Source: Gerris lacustris (taxonomy: Eukaryota > Arthropoda > Insecta > Hemiptera > Gerridae). Taken from it: a stretch of DNA of 64,000 nucleotides. Under the pieces are notes generated by a model that saw only the letters and a program-made list of their open reading frames with translations, made no database searches and was not told the DNA's origin. Location: NCBI GenBank assembly GCA_951217055.1, contig OX578281.1, positions 28,134,101 to 28,198,100 of the forward strand. Direction: 5' to 3'. Made by a program: the position numbers and the translations under genes. This document shows, piece by piece, positions 1 to 11,449 of this stretch. Each line of letters opens with the position of its first letter. Position 1 is the first letter of the stretch.

Positions 1-102
1 TTTTTTTTTTAATTTGATGAGTTTAAAAACAGTCAAGAATCATCCCTCCCCCCTTTCTAAACCCTTACCCTTGTAGTAAAAAATCCCTAATTAGTGGGGA
101 AT

Positions 103-269
103 CAGGGCCGTCCCTAGGGGGGGTCAACCGGGTCAAGCTGACCCGGGCGCCACGTCTAGGGGGCACCGCCAGGCCCCCTTCTTAACTACTAGGTGAATTT
201 GGCAATAAGGGGCGGGGGGCGCCAAAGATGCCTTTGACCCGGGCGCCTAAACCCCTAGGGACGGCCCTG
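103..269. mobile_element. hAT-type MITE, copy 1 (CAGGGCCGTCCCTAGGGG family)
   Basis: Seen: a 167-bp element with terminal inverted repeats CAGGGCCGTCCCTAGGGG and CCCCTAGGGACGGCCCTG. It is flanked on both sides by the identical 8-mer TGGGGAAT (95-102 and 270-277). An 8-bp TSD with a CAGGG terminus is the signature of hAT transposons. The interior is GC-rich, contrasting with the AT-rich surroundings, and carries CCGGGTCAAGCTGACCCGG, itself a palindrome. It has no coding capacity, so it would depend on a hAT transposase in trans. The perfect TSD suggests a fairly young insertion. Confidence 0.85.
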
Positions 270-681
270 TGGGGAATCATTTTAAAAGTTATTTTTTTCT
301 GGAAAATCATGGGTTTTTATCATTTTCTTATCAGTTAAGTAAATCATTATCCTCTATAATTGAACTTAGGCTATTACTGAGCCCATTTATTTTTCGGAAA
401 TGGCAATTTAAGAGAATGTAGGAAATGATTTTTAAAAACTATTTTATGCCTTATTGCTTAATAAATAGCTGCCTTCTTGATTAAAGATAGCAGATTGTAA
501 TATTATTTTTTTAAAAAATAACGAAGCAAAGACGAACAAAATTCCAATGTTCCAGTGGAATTGATTCCGAAGATAATCTCTTAGACGAATGATTATAAAT
601 GGCGGCTATGATAAATTAAGTATAGTCGATTTAATGAAGTAAGTATAATTTTGATTCCGAGCTTACCGAAGGTAACCGAAG

Positions 682-779
682 GATTGTGATCATTCTGGCG
701 ACCGTTTATGTCTCGGAATTAAAAAATGCCGATTGTGATCATTCTGGCGACCGTTTATGTCTCGGAATTAAAAAATGCC
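682..779. repeat. exact 49-bp tandem duplication
   Basis: Two identical adjacent 49-bp units (682-730, 731-779) inside a family B copy. The lack of differences by eye argues for a recent duplication. Confidence 0.9.
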
Positions 780-830
780 AAGATAGAAATCCGTTTCAGA
801 CAAGAAATTTTTTTTTCTCATCTCTGTCTG

Positions 831-1006
831 TAGGGCCGTCCCTAGGGGGGGTCAACCGGGTCAAGCTGACCCGGGCGCCCCGTCTAGGGGGGCGCCACCA
901 GGCCCCCGTCTTAAACTACTAGGTACCTAGGTGCATTTACCAATAAAGGGGGGGGGCGCCACAGTTGCCTTTGACCCGGGCGCCTAAACCCCTAGGGACG
1001 GCCCTG
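831..1006. mobile_element. hAT-type MITE, copy 2 (same family as 103-269)
   Basis: The same terminal sequences (AGGGCCGTCCCTAGGGG ... CCCTAGGGACGGCCCTG) and interior as copy 1, 176 bp long. The flanking 8-mers (TCTGTCTG left, GTTGTCTG or shifted by one base right) are only approximately duplicated. The insertion splits a family B repeat, giving the relative order: family B first, MITE later. Confidence 0.8.
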
Positions 1007-1110
1007 TTGTCTGCGTTCGATTTTAATTAAATTTGGTTGGGATTGGTGGGTCATAATTAGTCCATTGTTGGTCCCATATACGTGCCCATCAACACTTATT
1101 TAGTTTATTA

Positions 1111-2170
1111 CAGGACGGGGCTAAACAAAAAATTGAGGCATGCAATACCCAAAGGGAGGGGGACGTGCTAAATCTAAGTTACCTATGCAATTAATACTAT
1201 ATTAATAAATACTATATAATAATAACTATTATTAATAAAGTGAAATGGAAAATTAACAAGATAAAGACAAGAGAAAAAACAACATTCCTAATCACTTAAA
1301 AAGCCGGTGCATAAGGCCCATAAAGTGCCTACTTATTTTGGCCTGTCACATTGTTGCCATCCTACATTATAACAAAATAAATATACTAACATAATGATGT
1401 GAAGAAGCAATGGCGACACAGAAAAGAAGGAGTGCAACCGCTGTATTCATCTTGATGGCACCTGTAAAACAAATAAGCATAACTGTTCTTTTTAATGATT
1501 AATGATTTATTAATTGGATGATTTACTATTTGGATTTGTGGCAGGAGAAATGTCCTAATTTGATATATGTAACAATGTAACGTCGATGTCAAAGAAGCTC
1601 AAATAAATACCTTCCTGCAGCTATAATCTAACTCAGTCAGTAAGACGAGGTTATGATTTGACACAACTAAGCCTATGTTCTTTGTTCTAGGTTATTTTTG
1701 TAGGACAATTATGATGATTTATCAAGGTTAAAATTAATATTATTTATTTGTTTTATTTTTTAACAATAAATTATATCTATTGTGGCCTTGAAAATCAGCA
1801 TACATTGTGATTTAAAGAAATATATATATGTATGTATTTAACTGTTTTGTCATAATTTATCTATTAAACACTTTTCAATTTTTTTTAATATAGCTTCCCC
1901 TCGTCCTAGTTTTATTACAAGGATAAGGGAACTTTATGATGCCTGCTTGATCTGGAAATCTCTGGACTGGATTTGTACAAATTAGAAAAAAAAAAAAAAA
2001 AAAAAAACTTATATAATAAATAAAAATAATTTCACTACCTACTTAAGCTTTAGGCGTTTATTTAGTATAAAATTATGCTTTGCAATTATCACAAATTTAA
2101 ATGTTTTAAATACTCCGCTTAATGGACTTAAAAAATCCCTTTAAATTGAATTGTAATTACGTGAGTCAGT
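1111..2170. other. AT-rich stretch, no gene seen
   Basis: No open frame with coding character. Holds a 22-nt A-run near 1986-2007 and simple AT-rich sequence. Confidence 0.6.
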
Positions 2171-3060
2171 CAGTGAAGGTAAGTCAATTACAAGCGTAAA
2201 AGTGAATCAGATAATGGGATTTCAAAAGTTTGTGTGTTTGTTTAACGTTAACTGGCGTAAAAATTAATCGGTTTGAACAAAATTTGGCACACAGGTACAT
2301 CTCAGTATAATTGTGACAACTGTGGTTTTTGGGAATTGCTCAATTATTCTTTTCAAGATGACGGCTAATAATTATTTATTAGCCGGGCTAATATGGCTGA
2401 TAACTAAAAAGAAGGGTTCAGTCAGCATGAATCGTTAAAGACTTCATTTTAATGTCTTGAAGAATAGAAAGAGAGTTTCTAACTATTATTAGGAGAGGGG
2501 TAAAGTGGAAAAAAAGGAAAAATATATCTATACATATATTTATATTATATTATAAAAAGATGGGTATCAGTATGAGGTTATGTCTTTTATACAAATAAAC
2601 AGTTTTATTCCCATCTGATTAATATTTGCACACTAGACCTTAAAAACAAGGGGAAGGTCACTGTCTACATGAGATTACAAAATTTAAATCATGGTACACA
2701 GGGTACGGGGTGCAAATGTCAAAGTATTGACTTTTTAATGACAAAGTAATAACGTAGAAAAGCTCTTTAAGAGTGCAGTATTGTTTTGTACACCTTGCCA
2801 TATTTTCATTTAGGAAGGGGGTAAAAAGGAAAAATCTCTAATATAAACGGGAAAGTCTTGATTTAAATTTTGTTAACAGAGGTACTGTGTACAAAAGTTT
2901 GGAAAGCTCTTAAAGAATGCAGTAATTGTTGTTATGTAAACTTTTGTTATATTTTCATTTAGGATGGAGGGAATTTACTTTCTCCACTTTCCAGCCAAAA
3001 ATTAAGAGATTAATTGGTGGAATGAAATGATCCCGTTAAAGAAATAAAGTTTTATATAAG
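2170..3060 (+). repeat. dispersed family C copies
   Basis: Contains two similar blocks, at about 2700-2840 and 2860-2990. Each runs from a 'gtcaaagtattgac/aaaagtttgg' motif through 'aaaagctctt..gagtgcagta' to 'tattttcatttagga'. Related sequence recurs at 5440-5575. Also holds the 'aattaatcggtttgaacaaa' and 'tttggcacacaggtac' wording typical of dispersed arthropod repeats. No coding frame. Confidence 0.45.
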
Positions 3061-3100
3061 TAAACTTAAGAGAAGACGAAGTGCAAGTTGTGTGTGATGT

Positions 3101-3853
3101 CAGTGGCGTAACTAGGGCAATGGGGGCCCCCCTGCAAGAAGTTTTTTGGGGCCCCTCGCCGAAGAAAATTTATGAGAAAAAAAGTCTCACTGACAATGGT
3201 ATAGAAGTGTGATTCCAAGTTAGATTTTGATTATGCTCTATAAGAGCCCCAATCGCTTAGAATAATACTATATATAGAAGGAGGATCACTGATAACATTG
3301 AAGCCAACTTTGGTTGAGCCCATAATCCGCGTTCCAAAAATTCATTTTTGAAATTTGTGACGTCAGCTCTAAAATTATTTGCCTTCGGTTTTTTAATTTA
3401 ATTATTATTCAATTTTAATTATTGATAGTTAGTTTCGTTTATTGTAATATTTTTATTGTTTTATCTTATTTTTAGCTTGAAATATGCTGAAAATAATGTT
3501 TATTATATCATGTCCTGCGAGGTGAAAAATATGACGTCAGAGTGATACGTAAACAATAACCAATGGCAGGGTTTTTCTTTTTGATGTTTGTGAGCGGGCT
3601 TTTTATAGTTACTAAAGCATGGCCAACCTTCTCCAGTTTAAAGGGGGAAAAAATGAGTGTTATTATGTTGGCATCCTTAGTTATAGGCTCAACCTCTCGG
3701 CTTCTCTTATCAGTAATTGCATGGGATTCCGATTCTATGCTCCTTCAATATTAGTATTATTCTAAGCCCAATCGGCATTTGTATAAAGATAGTAATTTCA
3801 TGTTAATTCAAATGTTTTGGATTTGGGGGCCCTCCCGCAATGCAGGCCCACTG
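3101..3853. mobile_element. non-autonomous hAT element, long form (CAGTGG family)
   Basis: 753-bp element beginning CAGTGGCGTAACTAGGGC and ending GCAGGCCCACTG. Flanking 8-mers are TGTGATGT (3093-3100) and GGTGATGT (3854-3861), 7 of 8 matching. Its left end matches the inverted right end of the 265-bp copy at 21537-21801, and its right end matches the inverted left end of that copy, so the two are the same family in opposite orientation. The interior has no transposase-like frame; a 63-codon hydrophobic frame at 3563-3754 is not recognisable. Confidence 0.75.
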
Positions 3854-4489
3854 GGTGATGTAAGGGTTTAGGTTCCTTCAATGGATTTTAATTGTTACTT
3901 TTTTTCTAATAAATGTAATGAGTTAAAGAGTTTCACGGGCGCTTTAGTGACGTCATACTAGGTAGTATGACTGACCATTTAGAGAAGGATAAGGGCTAGG
4001 GATTTAAACCGGAACGCACTCCCCCTCCTCTCCCGCATTTGTCATTGCTGTTTCGAGCTTCTTAAAGATCTCTTCATACTGCAATTCATCCTGATAAAAC
4101 TACTGTTTTCAAGTTTCTCATCAAAACTTCTCTTCTTCAAAGGTATGTGTGCATTTAGAACACAACGTATTTTATACGAATATGTGTAAAAGTATTATTG
4201 ATAAGAATTAAATTTCATTAAAAATAAGGTTTAAATAAAATTAATAAATAAATATGTGGCGACCTGTAGGTTGTCATGATCAGCTTGTAACTTTTAGTCG
4301 ACCTTCTTTAATTGATTTATTTCCTTTTAGTTTTGTTATTACTCCAACTTTAGAATCCATCATAAATAATAACATTTTTTAAACTGTAATCGGCTATTAC
4401 TTATAAAACATATTTCACTAAATATTATAATTGTAGATACGAGGCATAAGTATAATTGATATATTTAAAAAAAATATATATAATAAAGA
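3854..4489. other. no gene seen
   Basis: AT-rich sequence with a pyrimidine-rich patch at 4018-4050. No coding frame or recognisable element. Confidence 0.5.
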
Positions 4490-5710
4490 GATTAATCTCT
4501 AATATAAGCGGCAAAGTCCTAATTGACTGACTGACAGAATCAACGTACAGCAAAAAAATCTGCTTAACCGAGAGACATGAAATTTCGAGAATTTTTCTGT
4601 TCATATCATATACTATATATCATATCTATATACTATAAAGCCGCATGGCTAACTGACTCACTCACTCACTCACTGACATTAATGTTTACCCACTTCCAGA
4701 AGAGCTAGAGACTTGAGGTTTGCGCCATTCGACGCGCAATGTCCATATTGTGAACCAAAATAATTATAAAAAGTTTACTTTTCCCACTCCTTCCCCCCCT
4801 AAAAAAATAAAAATGGCCGACTTGATTTTTTAGCTGTTTTGGGGCTTATTGCAGCTAAACGGTAAGTCGTATTGGAAAACGGACAGCACCAGCGGTAACT
4901 GATTTTAAAAGATCTACAACATTGGTCTTTTGACTTTTTGTCGTACCTTTATCGGTTGTACCCTAAATGGTGATAATTTTGGATTTTTTTTGCTTTCATT
5001 GTTTCAATTTGTTACTTTGAATGACCGTAATTTTTACAATTGTAGACCGATTTTATTTCTGATTGGGGCGCTTAAATCTCACACTAATGCTCTTTAAATT
5101 GAGTATATTATATTTCATTAGTTCATCCTATTTACTGAGAACTTGAGAGTACACTTTTTCTTGTGTGCCGTGTCACGTGACCACTTTTTAGGTTTTTAAT
5201 ATGGTGTCGTATATCATTTGAAAGGCCTTGATTGGTACATTAAAGCTATTATATTTATTTATTTTTTAAAAATGTTGTACATGCACTTTAGTACCGATTT
5301 ATAATTTTGTTGTAGGTTAAAGGGTTTAAATATTTTTTTGTTATTAGGTTATTTTATTTTTATTTATTTATTAGTAAAATGAATGCCCTTTTGTATTGTT
5401 TTTTTTAAATATAATTTTGGTACCTTAGAGTACAGGGGTAAAAATGTTAAAGTCAAACTTTTATAATATGATGTATATCGTTAAAAAGCTCTTGAATAGC
5501 AGATTAATTTTTGTTATGTTCTATTTTGTGATATTTTTAGTTTTGAGGGGGGTAAAATTGAAAAAACTTTTTATATAGCGGTTTTTACGATTTGGTTGCT
5601 GTGTTATTTGTTTATTAAATAAATTATATGTGCACTAACATTTGGCGCATGTTAGATCCTTTGTTTCTCCGAAAAATGTTGGTTAGTACCAAAGTTATTA
5701 AATAAATATT
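4490..5710 (+). repeat. dispersed family C, longest copy
   Basis: Carries a tract with 'tgtgccgtgtcacgtgacca', 'catttgaaaggcc' and 'ttcatcctatttactgagaac'. This recurs in inverted orientation at about 11450-11875. Its head (4490-4560) repeats the 'ctaatataa..ggcaaagtc' block of 2840-2860, and its tail repeats the 2700-2990 blocks. Non-coding by eye. It may be the remains of one large element whose class I cannot assign. Confidence 0.5.
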
Positions 5711-6454
5711 TACTTGAACAGTGCCGCGCTATAAGAGAGGAAAGAGACGGGAATATGTCCGATCTTCCCATCCTCTCCCGTCGCTCCTGTCACCCCATCT
5801 TACTCAATCCCCTCTACAACTCCACAGATACTAGCTCATCTCCTTTAGACGTCAATAGCTTTCATACTTTGTTTCTTTGTTTGCTTTTATGTTTGTTTAT
5901 TTTGTCATTTATTGCGAATTATAACAGTATAATTAACCCACCTGATGGCTACAATATCCCACAACCTCCTACAACATTACCAGATATTACAAGTATCAAC
6001 TACTATACAAGTACCTGGCATATATCTACCTGGCCACTCGACGGGCAAAGGCTGGCCGTAGGCCAGCCAAGACCGGCGTCATATACTATACACCCACTAA
6101 GAAAGGATTTAGTGAAATTTTGATTTTAAGGGGTAGAAAAGGGCGAAAAACGATGGCTCATATAGAATATGTATCTATATACACGACGATATATAGATAT
6201 AGGATATAGGTAAAGGGACTGTTATCTTCGGCATTATCTGATATTATATTAGAGATTCTCTCATTTGATTTTTTTCTCCTCCCTCTCTCTTCTTTTTTTC
6301 TAATAATAGATTACATGCCAAACAACAGTATTAGAGTGTGCTGTTATTAATGTTATTAATTGTTTTAAAAAAAAATTATTTCCACAAGGGAGAAAGTTAT
6401 GTTTTCAATTTAATTTAGAGGTAGTAAAGTACGTCTTTTCTTCCCTAAAATCAA

Positions 6455-7075
6455 AAATCGGTCCGAGACAACTCAGACAAACTTTCTCATATACAAGTTC
6501 ATAATTACTTAGACAATGTTTTCCGTTTATTAGTTTTTGTAAGTGCGTTTAATTATTATTGAAAATTATATCAAAATTTACCGTAAAAATAACTTCTCCA
6601 GGGCGGGAAATCGAACCCGGGATCTCTCCGTCCACGTTTTTTGCTATTTTCTCAGGAACTAGATTTTTCCCGGGAAAACTGCTTATATCGTTGGATCCGT
6701 ATTTAAATGGACTACATTTTAGAATTTTTTAATCAAAATCGTCGGAACCGCTTTCGAGAAATATTTTTTTTTCACGTTTTTTCAGAGTTTTTGGGGGGTA
6801 GCGCCCCGAAATTTGAAGCTAAAATTCATTTCTCGATTTCGCCTCGGGGTTTGATTTTTCTGAACATGTATGCCAAATTTCGTAAAAATCGAACCAGTAG
6901 TTTAGGCTCCAGGCGTCTGCACAGACGACAGACGACAAACGACGGACAGACATTTTTTAAAAACCACTTTTTTTGGACCTATTTCAGGGGACCTTAAAAC
7001 GTGTAAATCCATCAAAATCTCAAAATCGAATTTTCGCGCCATCACAATACTTTCTTTTTATATGAGAAAGTAAAA
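6455..7075 (-). repeat. dispersed family A, copy A1
   Basis: About 620 bp. Shared blocks in plus-strand order are 'atcggtccgagacaactcag', a reversed tRNA-like B box (degenerate here), 'tctagtttttcccgggaaa'-type sequence, 'tttttggggggtagcgcccc', 'gtatgccaaatttcgt', 'caggcgtctgcacagacgac', and a terminal AGAAAGT hairpin. Element sense is taken as the strand on which the B box GGTTCGATTCC reads, minus here. Open frames inside it differ between copies, so it is not considered coding. Confidence 0.8.
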
Positions 7076-7640
7076 AGCAGGGATAAAAAGAGGTGTTGCC
7101 TACTTTATTATTTTGTAATTAGTAGAGAATGAATGGCTAATGTAGTGAATTTGTTGAAATCAGGTTGGTGTTGGTACCATTTAAAAAAAACGCGGCTGAG
7201 TATTTACCCCAAGGTGGTGTGGAAAAAAATACAGTTTGATCAAACTAATAGCGCAGTATAAAAAATCGCGGGCGAAGCCGCGACGGGTTACATATTAGTA
7301 CCTATATAAGAGCGAAATGCAAATTTTCTATTATATGGCATGTCAGTAGCGTTCACAGTAAACATTTTCGGGAGGGCCCAACTTAACCATCAGTGACTAT
7401 ATGCGGGTTTAGCTTACCCCGCATAATTTATTATAATTGTAATTTATCCCCCTTTCAACATCTAATTTCAATTGCTAACCTCCTACATAATAAAATTTAA
7501 ATCCTATGAGATAACACCTAACAAATTGTTACACTTCTAGAAATTACATAGAGGCTGTAAAACTTGATAAAACTTCAAGCTATCAGATCGCAATGTATTG
7601 GGTTTTAAATTACTTGCTGTAATCAATAAAAAACAATGTC
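7076..7640. other. no gene seen; repeat scraps
   Basis: Contains 'cgggcgaagccgcgacgggt' near 7268, a phrase common at the ends of dispersed arthropod repeats, but no complete element and no coding frame. Confidence 0.4.
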
Positions 7641-8070
7641 ACCTATGTAATGTAAATAGTCTGCCAATTAGTGTGGCACTTGGCTTCCTCGCCTCCAATT
7701 TCGTACTCTTAAATTATTTTATGCTTTTATAACCTATTATTGTCAAATTTATTTAATTTTCCCTAGTTTTTTTTTAAATCTGTCCTAGTTGATACTATGT
7801 GATCGTTCTAAAGAACGAATGTTTTTCTATGTCTCCGATTTCAATAATTCCAAAACAGAAATCCATTCCAGTTATCAGCGAACATTTTTGGTACCATTTC
7901 TGTCTGTCAGTTTGTCTCTCGCTCAATTTTTACGAACATATCTTAAGAACTACTCGACCTATTTTAATGAAATTTGGATGTCAAGTAATTAGCATAATTA
8001 GCCTATTGTTGGTCCCTTATAAGTTCCAACCTTCTGCACCCATTTGTTTCTCTTCTAAATACATGTGTAT
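7640..8070 (+). repeat. family B-related copy
   Basis: 7655-7765 ('ctgccaattagtgtggcac' through 'tttatttaattttccct') matches 55180-55285, and the first part reappears inverted at about 22315 and 62450. From 7795, 'gatcgttctaaagaacgaat' matches 59943, and the following block matches family B at 62000 and 780. No conserved frame. Confidence 0.55.
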
Positions 8071-8204
8071 GTGTACACACATATATTTATTTTCATTATC
8101 TAGGCCCAGCCGACATTCGGGCCGGTAAAGTGTTTAATAGTTTTAGTTTCATCGGCGAAATTTGGGCCGACTTAGTTTATGCTTCCTAATTTAATTCCAT
8201 CGGC

Positions 8205-8246
8205 AAAAATCCGGGGCCCTTTGGCCACCCCCTGTGTACGCCACTG
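8205..8246. mobile_element. terminal fragment of a CAGTGG-family hAT MITE
   Basis: Ends GGCCACCCCCTGTGTACGCCACTG, with a GCCACTG terminus as in the element ending at 21801. The matching left end is not visible, so this looks like a fragment. Confidence 0.35.
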
Positions 8247-8428
8247 AGGCATGTTATGAGTCGTTTCAAAGGTATTACAACGTAGATTCCATATAAGATA
8301 AGTCACTCGAGCACACTGAAGCCCCATTTACTCGGTGATAGTTCTCCCACAATAGAACTATATCATGCCAGTCTACGAAAAATATGAAGCTAGCTATCAT
8401 ATTTGCTGCTTTTTAGATCTGTTATCAC

Positions 8429-8713
8429 GTGATATAAAACTTTTATATCACTACCACGCTAGTTACTAGATGTTGATTGGCTTATTGTTTGTTAATACTT
8501 TTATTATAAAAGTATAGCGTGGTAGTTCTTAAATCTGCCGCGGCCGCGTGAGTACTCTGACTGCTGTGACAGAGATAGAACACTCAACCATCTCGTAAGA
8601 CGAGATAGTGTGATGGTTGATAGTTCTATCATGACAGAATCTATCACGTAGTCTAGTTGGTCACGGTAATAGTTGATGCGATTGTTGCTATTGTGATTGC
8701 AACTATTACCGTG
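8429..8713. repeat. cluster of consecutive hairpins
   Basis: Four inverted repeats lie head to tail. (1) 8429-8451 is an 11-bp perfect stem with a 1-nt loop (GTGATATAAAA/TTTTATATCAC). (2) 8450-8461 pairs with 8515-8526 (ACTACCACGCTA). (3) 8574-8630 pairs GATAGAAC and CAACCA with their complements around an inner CTCGTAAGACGAG. (4) 8662-8675 pairs perfectly with 8700-8713 (CACGGTAATAGTTG). No coding function is seen. Confidence 0.8.
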
Positions 8714-9501
8714 TTAACGGGGCTTAAGCTTATAAATTATAAGGACAGGCGAGCCTGCAAGGTCTCTTATGTCTTAACATCTATAACCCCCACTAACACT
8801 AACTACCTCAAACCTTCTCTAACCACTTCTAACCACCTCTTTTTTTTCCAAAAAAACACCATTGAGGTTGATATTACTGGTAGAGTTTTCTGTCCTGTTC
8901 AAGCACATTTATAAGAAAATGTTAAAGTAATAAACGAAATTAACTTACCTTGTCTGCAAGTTACTAAGTTGTCCAATTGAGTTCGTATCAGTAAAGAGAA
9001 AAGCTATATTGTTTTACTAACACTTTATATAAAGGTATTTCTGCATATAACTCGCTGCCCGTCAACTGAAGTCAATATTTACTAGATAAATCTGGTTCGA
9101 GGATAAATCTCCCACTTGTAACTCATTAGCATTTAATACTTGTCAACTAATTACCCACAATAAAAAATGAAAAATAGCGTAAAACAACAATAAATAAAGT
9201 TGATTAAATATTAAATAGCAATATGTAATAGATTTCAAGTCGCAAGCAACACGATGTTTCTATCATTTAAACATAATTTAATGTTCTGCATTTTCACTAA
9301 TGCTACAGTATATTTTTTACGTCCCATCTAAAAACTACTGCGTTATTGAAATATCGAGAAATCCGATTATGATCCATTTATTGATTAGAGGTCATATTAT
9401 ATGAGTTGTAAATTTTGAACTCTGTGAATCCAACTAAGTCAATCACAAAGCAACGACATCGGCTTAGTGTTAACGAGAGATGTAGAAAGTCTTGACTATT
9501 A

Positions 9502-9533
<32 letters not shown>

Positions 9534-9675
9534 CATCCCCAACAAAAACCTAACTGTAAAAAAAGGGCCAAATTCAAGACCCCCCCCCCCCCCCCCCTAT
9601 GCCAAATAATTAGCCTATCAAAGTTCATGAGAATTTTTAATGCTTAGCACTTGGCCAGTCTGAATGAGCTATACT
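8714..9675. other. no gene; microsatellite and C tract
   Basis: Holds a loose 'ctaaccact' pyrimidine repeat (8785-8840, resembling 17990-18060), an (AT)n tract at 9506-9532 and an 18-nt C-run at 9580-9597. No coding frame. Confidence 0.6.
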
Positions 9676-10839
9676 CAGGGCTCCTAAGATATTGGGCGCC
9701 CATGGGCTACTACAAATAATGCGCCCCTCTTCATAAGAAAATACACGGAATGGCTGGAGGGAGCGGGGCATAGTTATAATACGAAAGAAGTAGAAAAAGT
9801 TATTACCATTATTATAGACTAAACAAAAAAAAAATGATTTATACAAAATTAATTTAAAAAAATCTGTATGAACCAGAAAAAAATAAAAAGCAAAAGTAAC
9901 TTGAATATTTATTTTCCTAGTTTTTCTTTTGCAAATTGATTAATAATATCACACGTATATAAGTTATAAAATAAGTCACTCTCTATGGATAAAATACTTA
10001 AATCATTTAATTTGCTCTGTCCTAAGATAAAAGATCCTTCGGCGCTGCAATCTGTAGAGATAATAATTTAAAAAAAAATGCGAAGAGCTGTGGCCATGTT
10101 AGGAAATGAAGACTCAATTTTCAAGTCGATTATAGTCTTTAAACTAAGTTCCACAGTAGATATTCATTATAAAATTTTCTTTATTTTCCAATAAATATAC
10201 GTGTTTAAAATGTAGGCATTCCACAATAAAATTATTTTCTACATCGTCCTTATACGTTTCGCACAACTTTGCAGCATTCTTTCTAATTATGTATTCATTT
10301 TTTTTTTTTTAAATTGACCAGAAACCCAAATATTGAGTAAATGTCATCATAGGCACACCTTTTCTTTTGTACTTCTGCTAGAAGGTTATTAATAATAGCA
10401 TAACATGTATTTATTTATTGACATTAAATTTATCTTCTTTCGATGAATTTTCGTCGTTTTTTTGTTTTGCGTATTCGTTAGTATTTTATATATATCACAC
10501 CAGGGCAATTTTATACCTTCAGATTTGGAAAAGTTAAATGATTCTTGTTTCGTTTAGACTGTACAATTGCAGTATTTTTTTGTGAAGTGATATATTAGTT
10601 TTATCCATGATTTCTAATATTTCGCTCCAAAATTCTACCATAACAGCAGTTTTCAGTGAGTTCAACTCATTAAACAACCCTTTAGCTTCAACTTTTGTTG
10701 CAGGCTAATATTTTATATTTTCATCAAACCTTCTTTTTATAACCTGAAACCTAATATAACCCTAATAAAAATTGCCGCCCCCTAAAGGCTTGCGCCCCAA
10801 GGCTATAGCCCATTTAGCCCTATGGTTAAGGTGGCCCTG
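9676..10839 (-). mobile_element. hAT transposon with decayed transposase
   Basis: 1,164 bp flanked by a perfect 8-bp TSD, GCTATACT (9668-9675 and 10840-10847). Ends are CAGGGCTCCTAAG and, read from the right, CAGGGCCACCTTAA, consistent with hAT termini. The minus strand carries a degenerate hAT transposase (see the 9915-10740 entry), which fixes class and orientation. The flanks are short GC-containing sequence, unlike the AT-rich interior. Confidence 0.85.
9915..10740 (-). pseudogene. hAT transposase pseudogene (ZMYM1-like type)
   Basis: Translating the minus strand gives hAT transposase pieces in the expected order. First comes a 'FWSEILEIMDKTNISL' segment. Next is 'NAAKLCETYKDD...VECLHFKHVYLLENK', then 'SFPNMATALRIF'. 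Last is the dimerisation-region block 'LNDLSILSIESD' followed by 'CDIINQFAKEKL'. Several in-frame stops and probable frameshifts break it, so it is inactive. The family normally supplies an RNase H-fold transposase with a C-terminal dimerisation domain. The assignment rests on recognised family wording; no full-length frame exists. Confidence 0.75.
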
Positions 10840-10849
10840 GCTATACTAT

Positions 10850-11060
10850 AACAGACTTGACCGCAATGTAGATATCACTACTTTGATGGGCTAACTTTTT
10901 TGGGAGAGAGTCTGGAACTTCTTTCTTTTCTTCAGAGTTCTTTCATCATCCTGTAACTCCTATGTGACTTCACAAGATACTGAGAAAAAAAGAGCAGAAA
11001 AAGCAGACTAGGCCGGAATGTAGATTTCACTGCTTTGAAAGGTTGACGTTTTTGCGAGGA
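10850..11060. repeat. degenerate duplication
   Basis: Two related segments (about 10858-10915 and 11005-11062) share 'gaatgtagat.tcact.ctttga' followed by a 'ttttt..gaga.gtct' block. Function unknown. Confidence 0.45.
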
Positions 11061-11449
11061 GGTCTGAAACTTAGGCCTTTTTTCACGGTTGGGTTTTTGT
11101 TGGGGATGTTATTCCTTTTTTCTGGCTTCAGCATCGTGGGCGTCAATTTGCTTCTTTATGAGGCACTGGAGAGAGCAAAGTTCTTTTCCCCATATAACAC
11201 ATTCAACCGACGAAAAATAACATGGGTATGGAGAATAGAGTATTATATATTATGACGAGCCCTTAGGCTGAGGGCTGAATTTTATTTTTAGAAAAAAAAG
11301 AGAATTAATAAAATTAATTTCATATCTATTTAAATAAGATATTAAATCTATTCGAAGGCCATCAAATCAAAAACAACATTTATTTTTATTGGAATAAATG
11401 TGGTTGCCTTAGCAGTAAAAAATAATTTCGAGGTGCGTCGTCGTCGGAA

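Larger units (their letters stand above)
640..1110 (+). repeat. dispersed family B copy, interrupted by a MITE
   Basis: Starts with CCGAGCTTACCGAAGGTAAC, the head shared by copies near 24345, 32150 and 61918. It continues with the 'gacagaaatccgtttcagac' block also found near 7855 and 62000. After the MITE at 831-1006 it resumes with a segment resembling 7975-8030, including the 'attgttggtccc' block. It contains an exact 49-bp tandem duplication (682-730 and 731-779). Short open frames here are not conserved between copies, so I treat it as non-coding. Confidence 0.6.

Noticed and set aside
6707..6997. 96-codon frame in family A (also 12839-13063 and 43017-43226)
   Set aside because: Similar at protein level only because the DNA repeats are similar; the frames start and stop differently in each copy.
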